The position numbers and the translations under genes were made by a program. Shown here piece after piece: positions 8,644 to 17,012 of a stretch of DNA of 26,605 nt (position 1 is its first letter; every line of letters begins with the position of its first letter). Origin of the DNA: an uncultured Anaerolineae bacterium (lineage in GTDB: Bacteria; Chloroflexota; Anaerolineae; Anaerolineales; Villigracilaceae); NCBI GenBank assembly GCA_903854805.1, contig CAINXK010000314.1:1-26605 (forward strand), in the 5' to 3' direction. The notes beneath the pieces were generated by a model. It saw nothing but the letters and a program-made list of their open reading frames with translations, ran no database searches and had not been told where the DNA came from.

Positions 8644-10467
8644 CTACTCTGCAAACTGGCGCTGGTAGAGCGCAGAATAGACCCCAGAGCGAACCAACAA
8701 TTCTGCGTGGGTGCCCTGCTCCACAATCTGTCCATCAGCTACCACGCAAATCAGATCCGCGTTCTGGATCGTACTCAAGCGATGCGCAATCACCACAGCT
8801 GTGCGGGCCTGCAGCAGTCGCTGCAACGCAACCTGGATGAGACTCTCCGTCAAGCTGTCGACATTGGAAGTCGCCTCATCCATGATCAAAATCCGCGGAT
8901 TGGTCAGAATAGCCCGGGCAATACACACCAGTTGGCGCTGCCCAACTGAAAGATTGGAAGCACCCTCTTGAACGCGTGTCTCGTAGCTATCCGGCTTTGC
9001 GCAAATAAACTCGTGCGCGTTAGCCATCTGGGCCGCGCGTTGCACTTCATCATCCGTTGCTTGCGGGTGCCCAAAGCGGATATTATCCGCGATTGTCCCG
9101 GAAAAAAGGAAGGAATCCTGCGGCACCAACCCGATCTGGCGGTGCAGCTCGCGTTGTTTCAGCGTACGGACGTCGATACCATCGATTAAAACCGCACCAC
9201 CAGTCACGTCGTAAAAACGGGCCATCAGGTTTCCAATCGAAGTCTTGCCGGCACCGGTTGGTCCCACAAGCGCCACAGTCTGCCCCGGCTGGATATCCAA
9301 ACAGACATCATGCAGCACTTCCGGTAATCCTGGGCGATAGCAAAAGGAAACATGCTCAAACTGGACTCGCCCCACAATTTCGGTCAAATCAAGCGCCCCC
9401 GGCTGGTCAAGCACATCCGGCACTGTCTCCAGCAACTTAACCACCTGCTCTCCGCCAGCCATGGCAGATTGAAGCGTCGTGAACATACGACTCAATTCCT
9501 GCACTGGTTGGAAAAACCGGGTAACGTAAGAAAGGAAAGCCACCAGGACACCCAAAGTCACTGTGCCGTCGCTGACCGCGATTCCACCAAACCACAATAC
9601 AATCGCAGTCGCCAGTATCCCTAGAAATTCAATGGCCGGTAAGAATATATAGGAAAGCGACATGGCGTCAATATTGGCTTTTCGGTTGACCTCATTTACA
9701 GCGTTAAAGTGTTCCTGCGTGTTCTCTTCCTGTCCGAAAGCCTGGATAACCCTTACCCCAGCGATATCTTCTGCCAGTCCACCGACCACTTTGGCCACAC
9801 TTGTTCGCGTTTCGCGAAAAGCAACTCGCGCACGCCCCGAGAACCAGATCGTCACCAACAGCATCAGCGGCAGAACTGTAAAGGTCAACAACGCAAGGCG
9901 CAGATTCATCGTCAACATGACCACGATGATGCCCACCAGCACAAACAGATCACCAATCAGGGTAATGACCCCCTGCGAAAGCAAATCATTGATCGTTGCC
10001 ACATCGTTCATCACGCGCGAAACAGTCACACCGACGATATGGGTATCGTGATAGCTTAATGATAATTTCTGGATGTGACGAAACAGGTCGCTCCGAATAT
10101 TGGCAAGCATGCGCTGCCCAACTAACGAGAGGTAATATTGTTGTATCCGCGTGGCCAGGTACAACAATAAATAAGCGCCAGCTGTCCAAAGCGAGATACG
10201 AACCAATCCGGCTTGATCACCCTCAGATATAAACGTATCCACACTGATCTTTAATAAAAAAGGGACTAACAATGTCAGGGCGGTCTCCACCAGCATCGCT
10301 ACAAAAGCCAGGCCCATCATCCTGGTATATGGACGTAAATAAACCAGCATACGCACCACCACACGCCGGTTGAAAACCTGCCCGCCCTTGCCATCACCTT
10401 CGGCAAAGTTTTCCATCGCGCCGCGTGGACCCATTCCCGGGCTGGATACTCCGATACCAAAACTCAT
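8644..10467 (-). CDS. ABC half-exporter, catalytically competent partner of pair 2
   Basis: Type IV ABC exporter half (transmembrane domain fused to ATPase), 607 residues from the preferred start. After a glycine-rich N terminus there are about six membrane segments (about 40-330). The ATPase has Walker A GPTGAGKT (402-409), Q-loop Gln450, a variant signature LSVGQ (506-510), Walker B ILIMDE with the catalytic Glu531, and H-loop His562. The start at 10467 is preferred over an ATG 42 bases upstream because AAGGAAGG lies right before it. It is the last gene of the exporter operon, 55 bases after the previous stop. The Glu-containing Walker B combined with a non-canonical signature is the pattern of the consensus partner in heterodimers such as TM288. 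Substrate (drug, lipid or peptide) cannot be inferred. Confidence 0.92.
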   Translation of the reverse strand: MSFGIGVSSPGMGPRGAMENFAEGDGKGGQVFNRRVVVRMLVYLRPYTRMMGLAFVAMLVETALTLLVPFLLKISVDTFISEGDQAGLVRISLWTAGAYLLLYLATRIQQYYLSLVGQRMLANIRSDLFRHIQKLSLSYHDTHIVGVTVSRVMNDVATINDLLSQGVITLIGDLFVLVGIIVVMLTMNLRLALLTFTVLPLMLLVTIWFSGRARVAFRETRTSVAKVVGGLAEDIAGVRVIQAFGQEENTQEHFNAVNEVNRKANIDAMSLSYIFLPAIEFLGILATAIVLWFGGIAVSDGTVTLGVLVAFLSYVTRFFQPVQELSRMFTTLQSAMAGGEQVVKLLETVPDVLDQPGALDLTEIVGRVQFEHVSFCYRPGLPEVLHDVCLDIQPGQTVALVGPTGAGKTSIGNLMARFYDVTGGAVLIDGIDVRTLKQRELHRQIGLVPQDSFLFSGTIADNIRFGHPQATDDEVQRAAQMANAHEFICAKPDSYETRVQEGASNLSVGQRQLVCIARAILTNPRILIMDEATSNVDSLTESLIQVALQRLLQARTAVVIAHRLSTIQNADLICVVADGQIVEQGTHAELLVRSGVYSALYQRQFAE

Positions 10468-10522
10468 CTGGCCTTCCTTTTCATCTGGTTTGCTCGCATG
10501 CAGGTGCAACTCAGCATGACTT

Positions 10523-12379
10523 CTAACTCTTTACAGCTTCCGAATTCATCCTGCCTGGTTTGAGCTGCTGATTGTAGATATTGACATACAGCGGCGATAA
10601 TTGCATCAATTCCGCATGCCTGCCGCGCGCCACAATACGACCCTTGTCCAGCACCAGGATCAGGTCTGCCGAATGAACCGTGCTCAAACGGTGTGCAATC
10701 ACGAATGTCGTACGTCCATGCATCACCTTCTCCAGGGCCACTTGGATCAAATGTTCAGTCTCGCTATCCACGCTGGAAGTGGCATCATCCAGGATCAAAA
10801 TTCGCGGGTCGGTCAGCAGGGCACGCGCTATGGCCAACCGCTGCTTTTGCCCACCCGAAAGCGTCACTCCGCGTTCACCCACTTGTGTCTCATATCCCGC
10901 TGGGGTCCGCATGATAAACTCGTGCGCCTGGGCGTCTCTGGCAGCCGACTCAATTTCAGCATTGGTTGCATCGGGTTTGCCAAACATAATGTTCTCACGG
11001 ATGGATGCAGCAAAAAGAGTTGTCTCCTGCAAGACAATTCCGATTTGACTGCGCAGCGAGCTCAAGCTCACCGTCTGAATATCGGTGCCATCAATCGAAA
11101 TATGCCCGGCAGAAGGGTCGTAAAATCGCGGGATCAGGTTGATCACGCTGGTCTTACCCGAACCGGTCGGTCCTAGCAGTGCGATTACCTGGTGAGGTTT
11201 GACAACAAAGCTGATATCTTTCAATATGCCAGCCTGGCGGCCATATGCAAAGGAAACATTTTCAAATCGCACCTCGCCCTGCTCCAAGACCAACTCGGGA
11301 GCACCGGGCTGATCAAACACCACGGGCGCTGTATCCAGAGTTTCAAAGACACGTTCAGCCGAGGCAGCTGCAATCGTAATTGCCGGCAGCACCATACCAA
11401 GATATCGTACCGGCGTTACAATTTGGGCCACGTAAGTGGTAAATGCCACAAGCTCACCCAGGGTAAGTTCATGGTTGATCACCAGAATTCCTCCGTACAA
11501 TAAAATAGCCACGCTGCTAATATCAGCGATCAGGTTGAGCAAAGGCATGTTATTGGATTGAATTCTGGCCGAAAACGCTGAAAGGTCATACCATTTTCGG
11601 TTTTCGGCTGCGAAACGCTCAATTTCGGCATCTTCCTGGGCAAATGTTTTAATCACCCGCACACCGCGCAGGTTCTGCTCCACCCGCGTAGTCAGAACAG
11701 ACAATTGTTTTTGAATCTGGAGTGAAAGTGGTCGGAACACCCGTCCAAAACGGATCGACCGGATGATCAACAATGGCATTGCGATAATGGCCAGTAGACC
11801 AAGCCTGGGATTCATCCAGAGCAGCATTCCAGCGGTAATCAGCATCAAAAATATGCTTTCAATCACCCTGAAGATGGCGCGACCAGTTAAAAAGCGGATC
11901 CGCTCCACATCTTGAATGGCGCGTGAAAGCAAATCGCCAGCTTCGGCCCTGTCATGAAATGAAAAAGAAAGCTCGGTAATCTTACGCTGCAGTGCATTAC
12001 GCAGGTCATAAGCCACGTTTTGCGAGGCTTCTTCGGCCCATATTCCCTCAAAGTATGTCAACACACCCTTGACCAATACAAGCACCAACAGCCCAGCCAC
12101 CGCCCGTGCCAGCAAACTCGAGTTTCCCATCCCAATCCCCACATCAATCGTCCAACGAATAACCTGGGGATTGACCATGGCAATAATGTCGATCAGCACC
12201 ATGGTGACATAAACGCCCGTTATATACTTCCAGTGTGGGCGCAGATAACCGATACAGCGCAGCAATATTGCGGATTGCGATAACCTTAGGGACTCATTTT
12301 CAGGAGTGAATGTCAATGTTTTTTCCAACGGCAGCAGGGAATAAAAACAGCATTTTTTAAATAGCCAAATTTTCAACAT
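10523..12379 (-). CDS. ABC half-exporter, degenerate partner of pair 2
   Basis: ABC exporter half of 618 residues from the ATG at 12379. The frame is open further upstream, but a longer start would overlap the preceding gene by about 90 bases, and the shorter length matches its siblings. Six membrane segments are expected between about 50 and 335. The ATPase has Walker A GPTGSGKT (403-410), Gln451, a canonical signature LSGGQ (507-511), Walker B ILILDD with Asp532 where the catalytic Glu normally sits, and H-loop His563. Asp at this position makes its own ATP site weak or inactive, while its intact signature would complete the site of the partner. No clear ribosome site precedes the chosen start, 13 bases after the upstream stop, so translational coupling is likely. 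Confidence 0.9.
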   Translation of the reverse strand: MLKIWLFKKCCFYSLLPLEKTLTFTPENESLRLSQSAILLRCIGYLRPHWKYITGVYVTMVLIDIIAMVNPQVIRWTIDVGIGMGNSSLLARAVAGLLVLVLVKGVLTYFEGIWAEEASQNVAYDLRNALQRKITELSFSFHDRAEAGDLLSRAIQDVERIRFLTGRAIFRVIESIFLMLITAGMLLWMNPRLGLLAIIAMPLLIIRSIRFGRVFRPLSLQIQKQLSVLTTRVEQNLRGVRVIKTFAQEDAEIERFAAENRKWYDLSAFSARIQSNNMPLLNLIADISSVAILLYGGILVINHELTLGELVAFTTYVAQIVTPVRYLGMVLPAITIAAASAERVFETLDTAPVVFDQPGAPELVLEQGEVRFENVSFAYGRQAGILKDISFVVKPHQVIALLGPTGSGKTSVINLIPRFYDPSAGHISIDGTDIQTVSLSSLRSQIGIVLQETTLFAASIRENIMFGKPDATNAEIESAARDAQAHEFIMRTPAGYETQVGERGVTLSGGQKQRLAIARALLTDPRILILDDATSSVDSETEHLIQVALEKVMHGRTTFVIAHRLSTVHSADLILVLDKGRIVARGRHAELMQLSPLYVNIYNQQLKPGRMNSEAVKS

Positions 12380-12392
12380 ACCATGAGACAGG

Positions 12393-14210
12393 CTAAATCG
12401 CCTGCCCCTTAAACTGACTGACATACAGATGATGATAAAAACCTTCCAGGTCCAACAATTCCTGGTGGGTACCTTTTTCAACGATTTCTCCGCTATTGAT
12501 CACCAAAACCTGGTCAGCGTCGCGGATTGTGCTCAGGCGGTGAGCAATCACAAAACTGGTGCGGCCTTCCATCAGGCGCAGAAGCGCTTTTTGAATACGG
12601 GCTTCGGTACGGGTATCAACACTGCTGGTGGCTTCGTCCAAAATTAAAATGGCTGGGTCGGCCAGAATAGCTCGCGCAATTGAAAGCAGTTGGCGCTGTC
12701 CCTGGCTCAAATTACTGGCCCGCTCAGAGAGAGCTGTATGGTATCCATGCGGCAGCTGACGAATAAAATGGTCAGCATCGGCCATCATGGCAGCCTGGAT
12801 ACATTCCTCATCTGTAGCATCCAGACGTCCGTAGCGGATGTTGTCCAATACCGTCCCCGAAAACAGAAATGTATCCTGTAATACCAGTCCCAAATGACGT
12901 CGTAAGCTGGCCTTCTGAATTTCACGAATATCTTTACCGTCGATTTTGATGCTGCCGCCACTAATTTCATAAAAACGCGTTAATAGATTAATGATCGTTG
13001 TCTTGCCTGCACCGGTCGGGCCGACCAGGGCAATGGTCTCGCCGGCTTTTGCATCCAGAGTCATATTTTTAATGATCTGGCTGCCAGGCCGGTATCCAAA
13101 AACGACATTTTCAAACTGGACGTGTCCCTGAACCGCCAACGACAGCGGCTGAAGTGCATCGTCCACTTCCGGCGAAGTATCCAATATCTCAAAAACCCGT
13201 TCCGAACCAGCCAGCGCAGCCTGGATCGAGTTGTACATATTCGCCAACAAACGCAAGGGCTGAACAAAGTTCTGCCCATAGCTGATGAACGTTGCAATGA
13301 TGCCGACACTGACCAGGCCCTGCAATGCCAGCCAGCCGCCCAAACCAGCCAACACAATCACAAAGAAGTTCCCCAATACATTCGTCAAAGGCATTAATAA
13401 TAAGGCGTAACTGTTGGCCGAAACACCCGCGCGAAATACTTCAGCATTACTCCTTCGGAAAGTTTCGATGGCCGATTCATTGCGCCGGAAAGCTTTAACC
13501 ACTTTTTGACCACTGATGGCTTCTTCCATGACCGCGTTCAAACCACCCAGCTGTTTTTGCAAATCGCGAAAACCACGCCGGGTATAACGTGCTACAAACT
13601 GCGTGAACCAGAACATGATCGGCACCACCAGTACTGAAGCCAACGCCAACCACTTATCCAAAATGAACATTGCGATCAGGATACCGACCAACGACAGCAC
13701 ACTGGCCAGGAGCGATGTAACATTTTGCGAGACCGCCTGATTAATGGCATCGATATCGTTCGTCAACCGGCTCATCAGTTCACCAGCTGGATTTCGATCA
13801 AAAAAACCGATCGGCAGGGTCTGCAGATGGCTGAAAAGATCCTTACGCAATTGTTTCAAAGCACGCTGCGAAACATCCGACATAAGCCAAGCAGATATTG
13901 CCTGAAAAAGGTTATTCAGCAAATAAACCACCAGCATCCAGATGGCAATTTTCGCCAATCCAGTCACATCCTGGCTGGCAATGTACTTATCAATCGCCAC
14001 ACCCATCAGGTATGGACCGATCAGACCCAATATTGTATAGATCAGCACAAAACCAAGTACAAGCATCAGGACTAACCTGAAAGGAAGCAGATAAGGTAAT
14101 AAGCGCGTCAGTGCATTGCGAGGATCACGCGCCTTTTCAAGTTTGCCAGGTTCGACTGGTCCTCTTTGCATGCTGGAACGGAAACCGCCTTGACCAGGAT
14201 TGTTACTCAT
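12393..14210 (-). CDS. ABC half-exporter, catalytically competent partner of pair 1
   Basis: ABC exporter half of 605 residues. A polar, glycine-rich N terminus (1-35) precedes six predicted membrane segments (about 42-330). The ATPase shows Walker A GPTGAGKT (397-404), Gln445, a variant signature LSQGQ (501-505), Walker B ILILDE with Glu526, and His557. The start is fixed by a four-base ATGA overlap with the upstream gene and a GGAG site seven bases before the ATG. It resembles the last gene of the operon in the shared ASNLSxGQRQL signature region and the Glu Walker B, so these two are likely paralogues. It should pair with the gene immediately upstream, whose LSGGQ would complete its ATP site. 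Confidence 0.93.
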   Translation of the reverse strand: MSNNPGQGGFRSSMQRGPVEPGKLEKARDPRNALTRLLPYLLPFRLVLMLVLGFVLIYTILGLIGPYLMGVAIDKYIASQDVTGLAKIAIWMLVVYLLNNLFQAISAWLMSDVSQRALKQLRKDLFSHLQTLPIGFFDRNPAGELMSRLTNDIDAINQAVSQNVTSLLASVLSLVGILIAMFILDKWLALASVLVVPIMFWFTQFVARYTRRGFRDLQKQLGGLNAVMEEAISGQKVVKAFRRNESAIETFRRSNAEVFRAGVSANSYALLLMPLTNVLGNFFVIVLAGLGGWLALQGLVSVGIIATFISYGQNFVQPLRLLANMYNSIQAALAGSERVFEILDTSPEVDDALQPLSLAVQGHVQFENVVFGYRPGSQIIKNMTLDAKAGETIALVGPTGAGKTTIINLLTRFYEISGGSIKIDGKDIREIQKASLRRHLGLVLQDTFLFSGTVLDNIRYGRLDATDEECIQAAMMADADHFIRQLPHGYHTALSERASNLSQGQRQLLSIARAILADPAILILDEATSSVDTRTEARIQKALLRLMEGRTSFVIAHRLSTIRDADQVLVINSGEIVEKGTHQELLDLEGFYHHLYVSQFKGQAI

Positions 14211-16042
14211 GCCTGCACTCCTTGACTGATCGTTCCGGTGCTTGTCGCTGGCATTCCACTAATCGGTTTTTCCACCGACCGAAGACCATTCCCCAACTGG
14301 GACTCATAAATTTCTTGATAAATCGGGCTGAACTGCATTAATTCCTGATGCGTGCCTTCGGCAGCTATGCGCCCGTTATCGATGACCACAATCTTATCCG
14401 CCTGCAAGACAGTGCTGATACGTTGGGCAACCACCAGCGCAGTAGTTCCGCTGACTGCCCGAAGACTGCCGTAATGGTTTAATTGTGCAGCCAATCCTGC
14501 TTGAATTTTTGTCTCCGTCTCCACATCGACAGAACTGGTACTGTCATCCAGGATCAGGATTTTTGGCCGAGTTAACAGTGCTCGTGCTATGGCTATACGC
14601 TGTTTTTGACCGCCCGATAAGTTTGTTCCGCGCTCCTCAATATGGGTCTCGTAACCTTGTGACAAGCCCAGGATGAACTCATCAGCCTGCGCAGCTTTCG
14701 CCACGGCGATAACTTCTTCATCGCTGGCAGTTGGAACACCATAGCGAATATTATCCCGCACCGTCCCAGAAAAAAGGACCGTTTCCTGGGGTACGATCCC
14801 GATCTGGGCCAGAAGCGCATCCTGCTTGATCTGGCGAATATCCAACCCATCGAGCAGGATCCGACCGGAGGTCACATCGTAGAAACGCGCTACCAGGTTA
14901 ACCAGCGTGGTCTTTCCTGCCCCAGTCGAACCCAGAATGGCAACCGTTTTCCCAGGCTCAACCACCAGGTTGATCCCTATCAACACTGGTTCGGCCTCAT
15001 TCCCATTGTAGTGGAAAGAGACATTCTCAAAAACCAACCGCCCCTGTACAGATTCCGGCAAGCCAATCGCGCATGGCAGATCTGTCACTTCAGAAGTGGT
15101 ATCCAGGACCTCGTTGACACGCCGCGCAGAAGCTATGCCACTTGCCCAGGTATTTGAAAGCATCGTCATCATCGTCAGCGGGCCCATTGTAGTCAACAGA
15201 TAGTTGGTAAAAGCCACAATCTGCCCGACGGTGAGCTCACCACGGATCGACTGCAGCCCGCCGGACCAGATCACAAGCACCATGCCGATGTTTACACACA
15301 TGGTTAAAATTGGTGACATGCTCGACATAAATTGCATGACCTGCACAGAGTGATCAGTAAAGGCCTCGTTGGCACTTTCGAAGCGTTTACCTTCAAAATC
15401 AGCCCGCACAAAAGCCCTAACCAGCCGCGCACCGGCAGTATTTTCCTGCAAAACCGTATTGAGCCAATCAAGTTTTTGTTGCACAGATTGGAAAAGCGGC
15501 TCCATCTTCTGGACAAAAAAAACGATGATGACAGAAGTAACCAGCAATAGCGGCAACATAGTCAGCGCCAGGTTAAGATTGGTGTTAACCATCAAGACAA
15601 GGCTGCCGAGCATCAACAACGGAGCACGCGTACCAATTCGCATGGAAATTTGCGCAACACGTTGAACGGCAGTCGTATCACTGGTCAGACGCACCATCAG
15701 CTGACCAGTTTTCTGCTCATCAAGATTACTATAGGAGAATCCCTGGATTCGAACAAATAAAACTTCACGCAAGTCTCGCGCAATACTTTCGCCGACCTGC
15801 ACAGATAATATGTTATTGGCAATTGCAATCATTGCACTGACGATCGAGATGCCGATCATTATCAGCGCCGTTTGGATCACCACTTGCTGGTTATTTGCCA
15901 AAATGCCCTGGTCGATGATCCTCTGAATCAATCGAGGCAGAGAGAGATCCAGGAAAACAAGTGTAGTCAGTAAAATCAGCGCTGCTGCAGAACGTTTCCA
16001 GTAAGGACGCACAAATGGTAAGAGTTTATATATATTTTCCAT
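14207..16042 (-). CDS. ABC half-exporter, strongly degenerate partner of pair 1
   Basis: First gene of the exporter operon, 611 residues. Six predicted membrane segments lie between about 18 and 300. The ATPase has Walker A GSTGAGKT (371-378), Gln419, canonical LSGGQ (475-479) and Walker B ILILDD, with Asp500 replacing the catalytic Glu. Two further oddities are visible. The H-loop His is Gln540 (VVAQRIST), and the segment between Walker B and the H-loop (about 520-535) carries several extra residues compared with its siblings. A polar tail follows residue 580. Its own ATP site should therefore be non-hydrolytic, while its signature motif serves the partner encoded next. AGGA lies just upstream of the ATG, and an in-frame stop six codons upstream excludes a longer start. 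Confidence 0.92.
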   Translation of the reverse strand: MENIYKLLPFVRPYWKRSAAALILLTTLVFLDLSLPRLIQRIIDQGILANNQQVVIQTALIMIGISIVSAMIAIANNILSVQVGESIARDLREVLFVRIQGFSYSNLDEQKTGQLMVRLTSDTTAVQRVAQISMRIGTRAPLLMLGSLVLMVNTNLNLALTMLPLLLVTSVIIVFFVQKMEPLFQSVQQKLDWLNTVLQENTAGARLVRAFVRADFEGKRFESANEAFTDHSVQVMQFMSSMSPILTMCVNIGMVLVIWSGGLQSIRGELTVGQIVAFTNYLLTTMGPLTMMTMLSNTWASGIASARRVNEVLDTTSEVTDLPCAIGLPESVQGRLVFENVSFHYNGNEAEPVLIGINLVVEPGKTVAILGSTGAGKTTLVNLVARFYDVTSGRILLDGLDIRQIKQDALLAQIGIVPQETVLFSGTVRDNIRYGVPTASDEEVIAVAKAAQADEFILGLSQGYETHIEERGTNLSGGQKQRIAIARALLTRPKILILDDSTSSVDVETETKIQAGLAAQLNHYGSLRAVSGTTALVVAQRISTVLQADKIVVIDNGRIAAEGTHQELMQFSPIYQEIYESQLGNGLRSVEKPISGMPATSTGTISQGVQA

Positions 16043-16083
16043 ATAGTCCTGTTTGATTTAACAACTCTCCTTCAAAAAGCCGT

Positions 16084-16112
16084 TTTATAGTTGGCGGAAT
16101 TTGGGCCAAAAG
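16084..16112 (-). promoter_or_regulatory. Weak candidate promoter of the ABC exporter operon
   Basis: A TATAAA box (16084-16089, minus strand) lies about 45 bases upstream of the first exporter gene, but the -35 region (about 16106-16112, TTTTGG-like) is poor. A purine-rich GAAGGAGAG between box and gene may act in the leader. Confidence 0.25.
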
Positions 16113-16310
16113 CCTAACCATCGCACCAAGAAGATCCGCGCTGAAGCTAAAAATAACACTGCCGGTGCTTTGGACGCTTGTACCGACTTCGTTTTGGCAA
16201 TCAGGTAACGGGGGATACGCCGGCATTGGCTGTGGCAGCGGATGAGATTGCCATGTTGATCACTCTGAATTGTCCGCGCACCGGCATTTTAGCAGCCGAG
16301 AAATAATGTT
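16113..16310. other. Intergenic region upstream of the exporter operon
   Basis: No gene recognised. On the minus strand this stretch lies downstream of the transposase fragment and may contain further decayed transposase sequence, but no reading frame there gives a convincing match to the C-terminal part of such enzymes. Confidence 0.35.
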
Positions 16311-16772
16311 TCACTTAACAAACTGCATGTTCCTGGGGTAGGTCATGACAATCGGGTTGTCTTGCTGACCTTGATGCAAGCTGAAATCGGCCAGGTTGAA
16401 TTTGCGCAGGCTTGGTTGTACGCCTCGGAGGGCAGTCTGAACGTGATTGACAGCCAGCCCTTGCAGAGCAATGTCGCTGACTTCACTGGCGAAGCCACCA
16501 CCAGTGATCAAGGTGTCCATGGCAGTGCGCTCTCTCAAGCTCGGCAGGGTTTCGGCTAGTAAATGTCCATCGTCAATGTTGTTGGGCGCAACCTGTACTT
16601 TTGCAATGAGTCGCAGTTCGTTTTCTGGGCCACATGCTTCCGTGAGGTTGGCGCCATAGTCTTTGTAGCGACCTGCTCCCTTTGAATGGTAATTGGCTTC
16701 CAGGTCATCCACCGATTGCTGACAACACGATTTTATTTCTTTGTTGTCCCTGGCTTGAAGACCATGTACCAT
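16311..16772 (-). pseudogene. Decayed IS1182-like (DDE) transposase fragment
   Basis: A 153-codon open stretch that resembles only the central part of a DDE transposase. From memory of the family, it matches the block with a YHSKGAGRY..Y.ANLTE segment, a following ENELRLIAKVQVAP strand, and a segment where intact enzymes carry V-D-x-G-Y or T-D-G-G-Y. Here that site reads LITGGGF, so the catalytic Asp appears to be replaced by Gly. The later NLADF.. and MTYP.N segment fits the part before the usual Cys-rich region. The N-terminal domain and the C-terminal catalytic part are missing, so it is a non-functional relic. It lies at the boundary between the exporter operon and the redox operon. Confidence 0.65.
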
Positions 16773-17012
16773 GGTTGAAAAGGAAAATTTGAGGATGGTT
16801 CAAAAAATCTGTGAAGCTCGAAGGAGGTATTTGAAGAAAAGTTAAAACTGTCAAAACAAAATTTAGGCTCAAAATGGGTTTGCAGATGGACGAAGTGGTT
16901 CTTAAGCACCTGATTCATCCTGAATATGACTTAATTTTGCAAAAATACACAGGACAGGCGGTTGTCATAAATCCAATTAATTTTCCAGTGTCTCTGCTCA
17001 ATTCACAGCCCA
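16773..17012. other. Upstream region of the redox operon
   Basis: AT-rich, no sure gene. It should hold the promoter of the downstream plus-strand operon, but no -35/-10 pair is convincing. A perfect AAGGAGG (around 16820) is followed only by a four-codon frame. An open frame of 66 codons (16874-17074) has a poor ribosome site and no recognised domain. No FNR-type TTGAT-N4-ATCAA box was found. Confidence 0.4.

Noticed and set aside
12380..12481. Longer N terminus for the third exporter gene
   Set aside because: The extension would run inside the preceding gene and has Cys/Trp-rich residues unlike an exporter N terminus; length of the siblings supports the start at 12379.
16026..16226. Possible 66-residue leader ORF overlapping the first exporter gene
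   Set aside because: Composition looks non-coding and no ribosome site precedes it; it spans the likely promoter.
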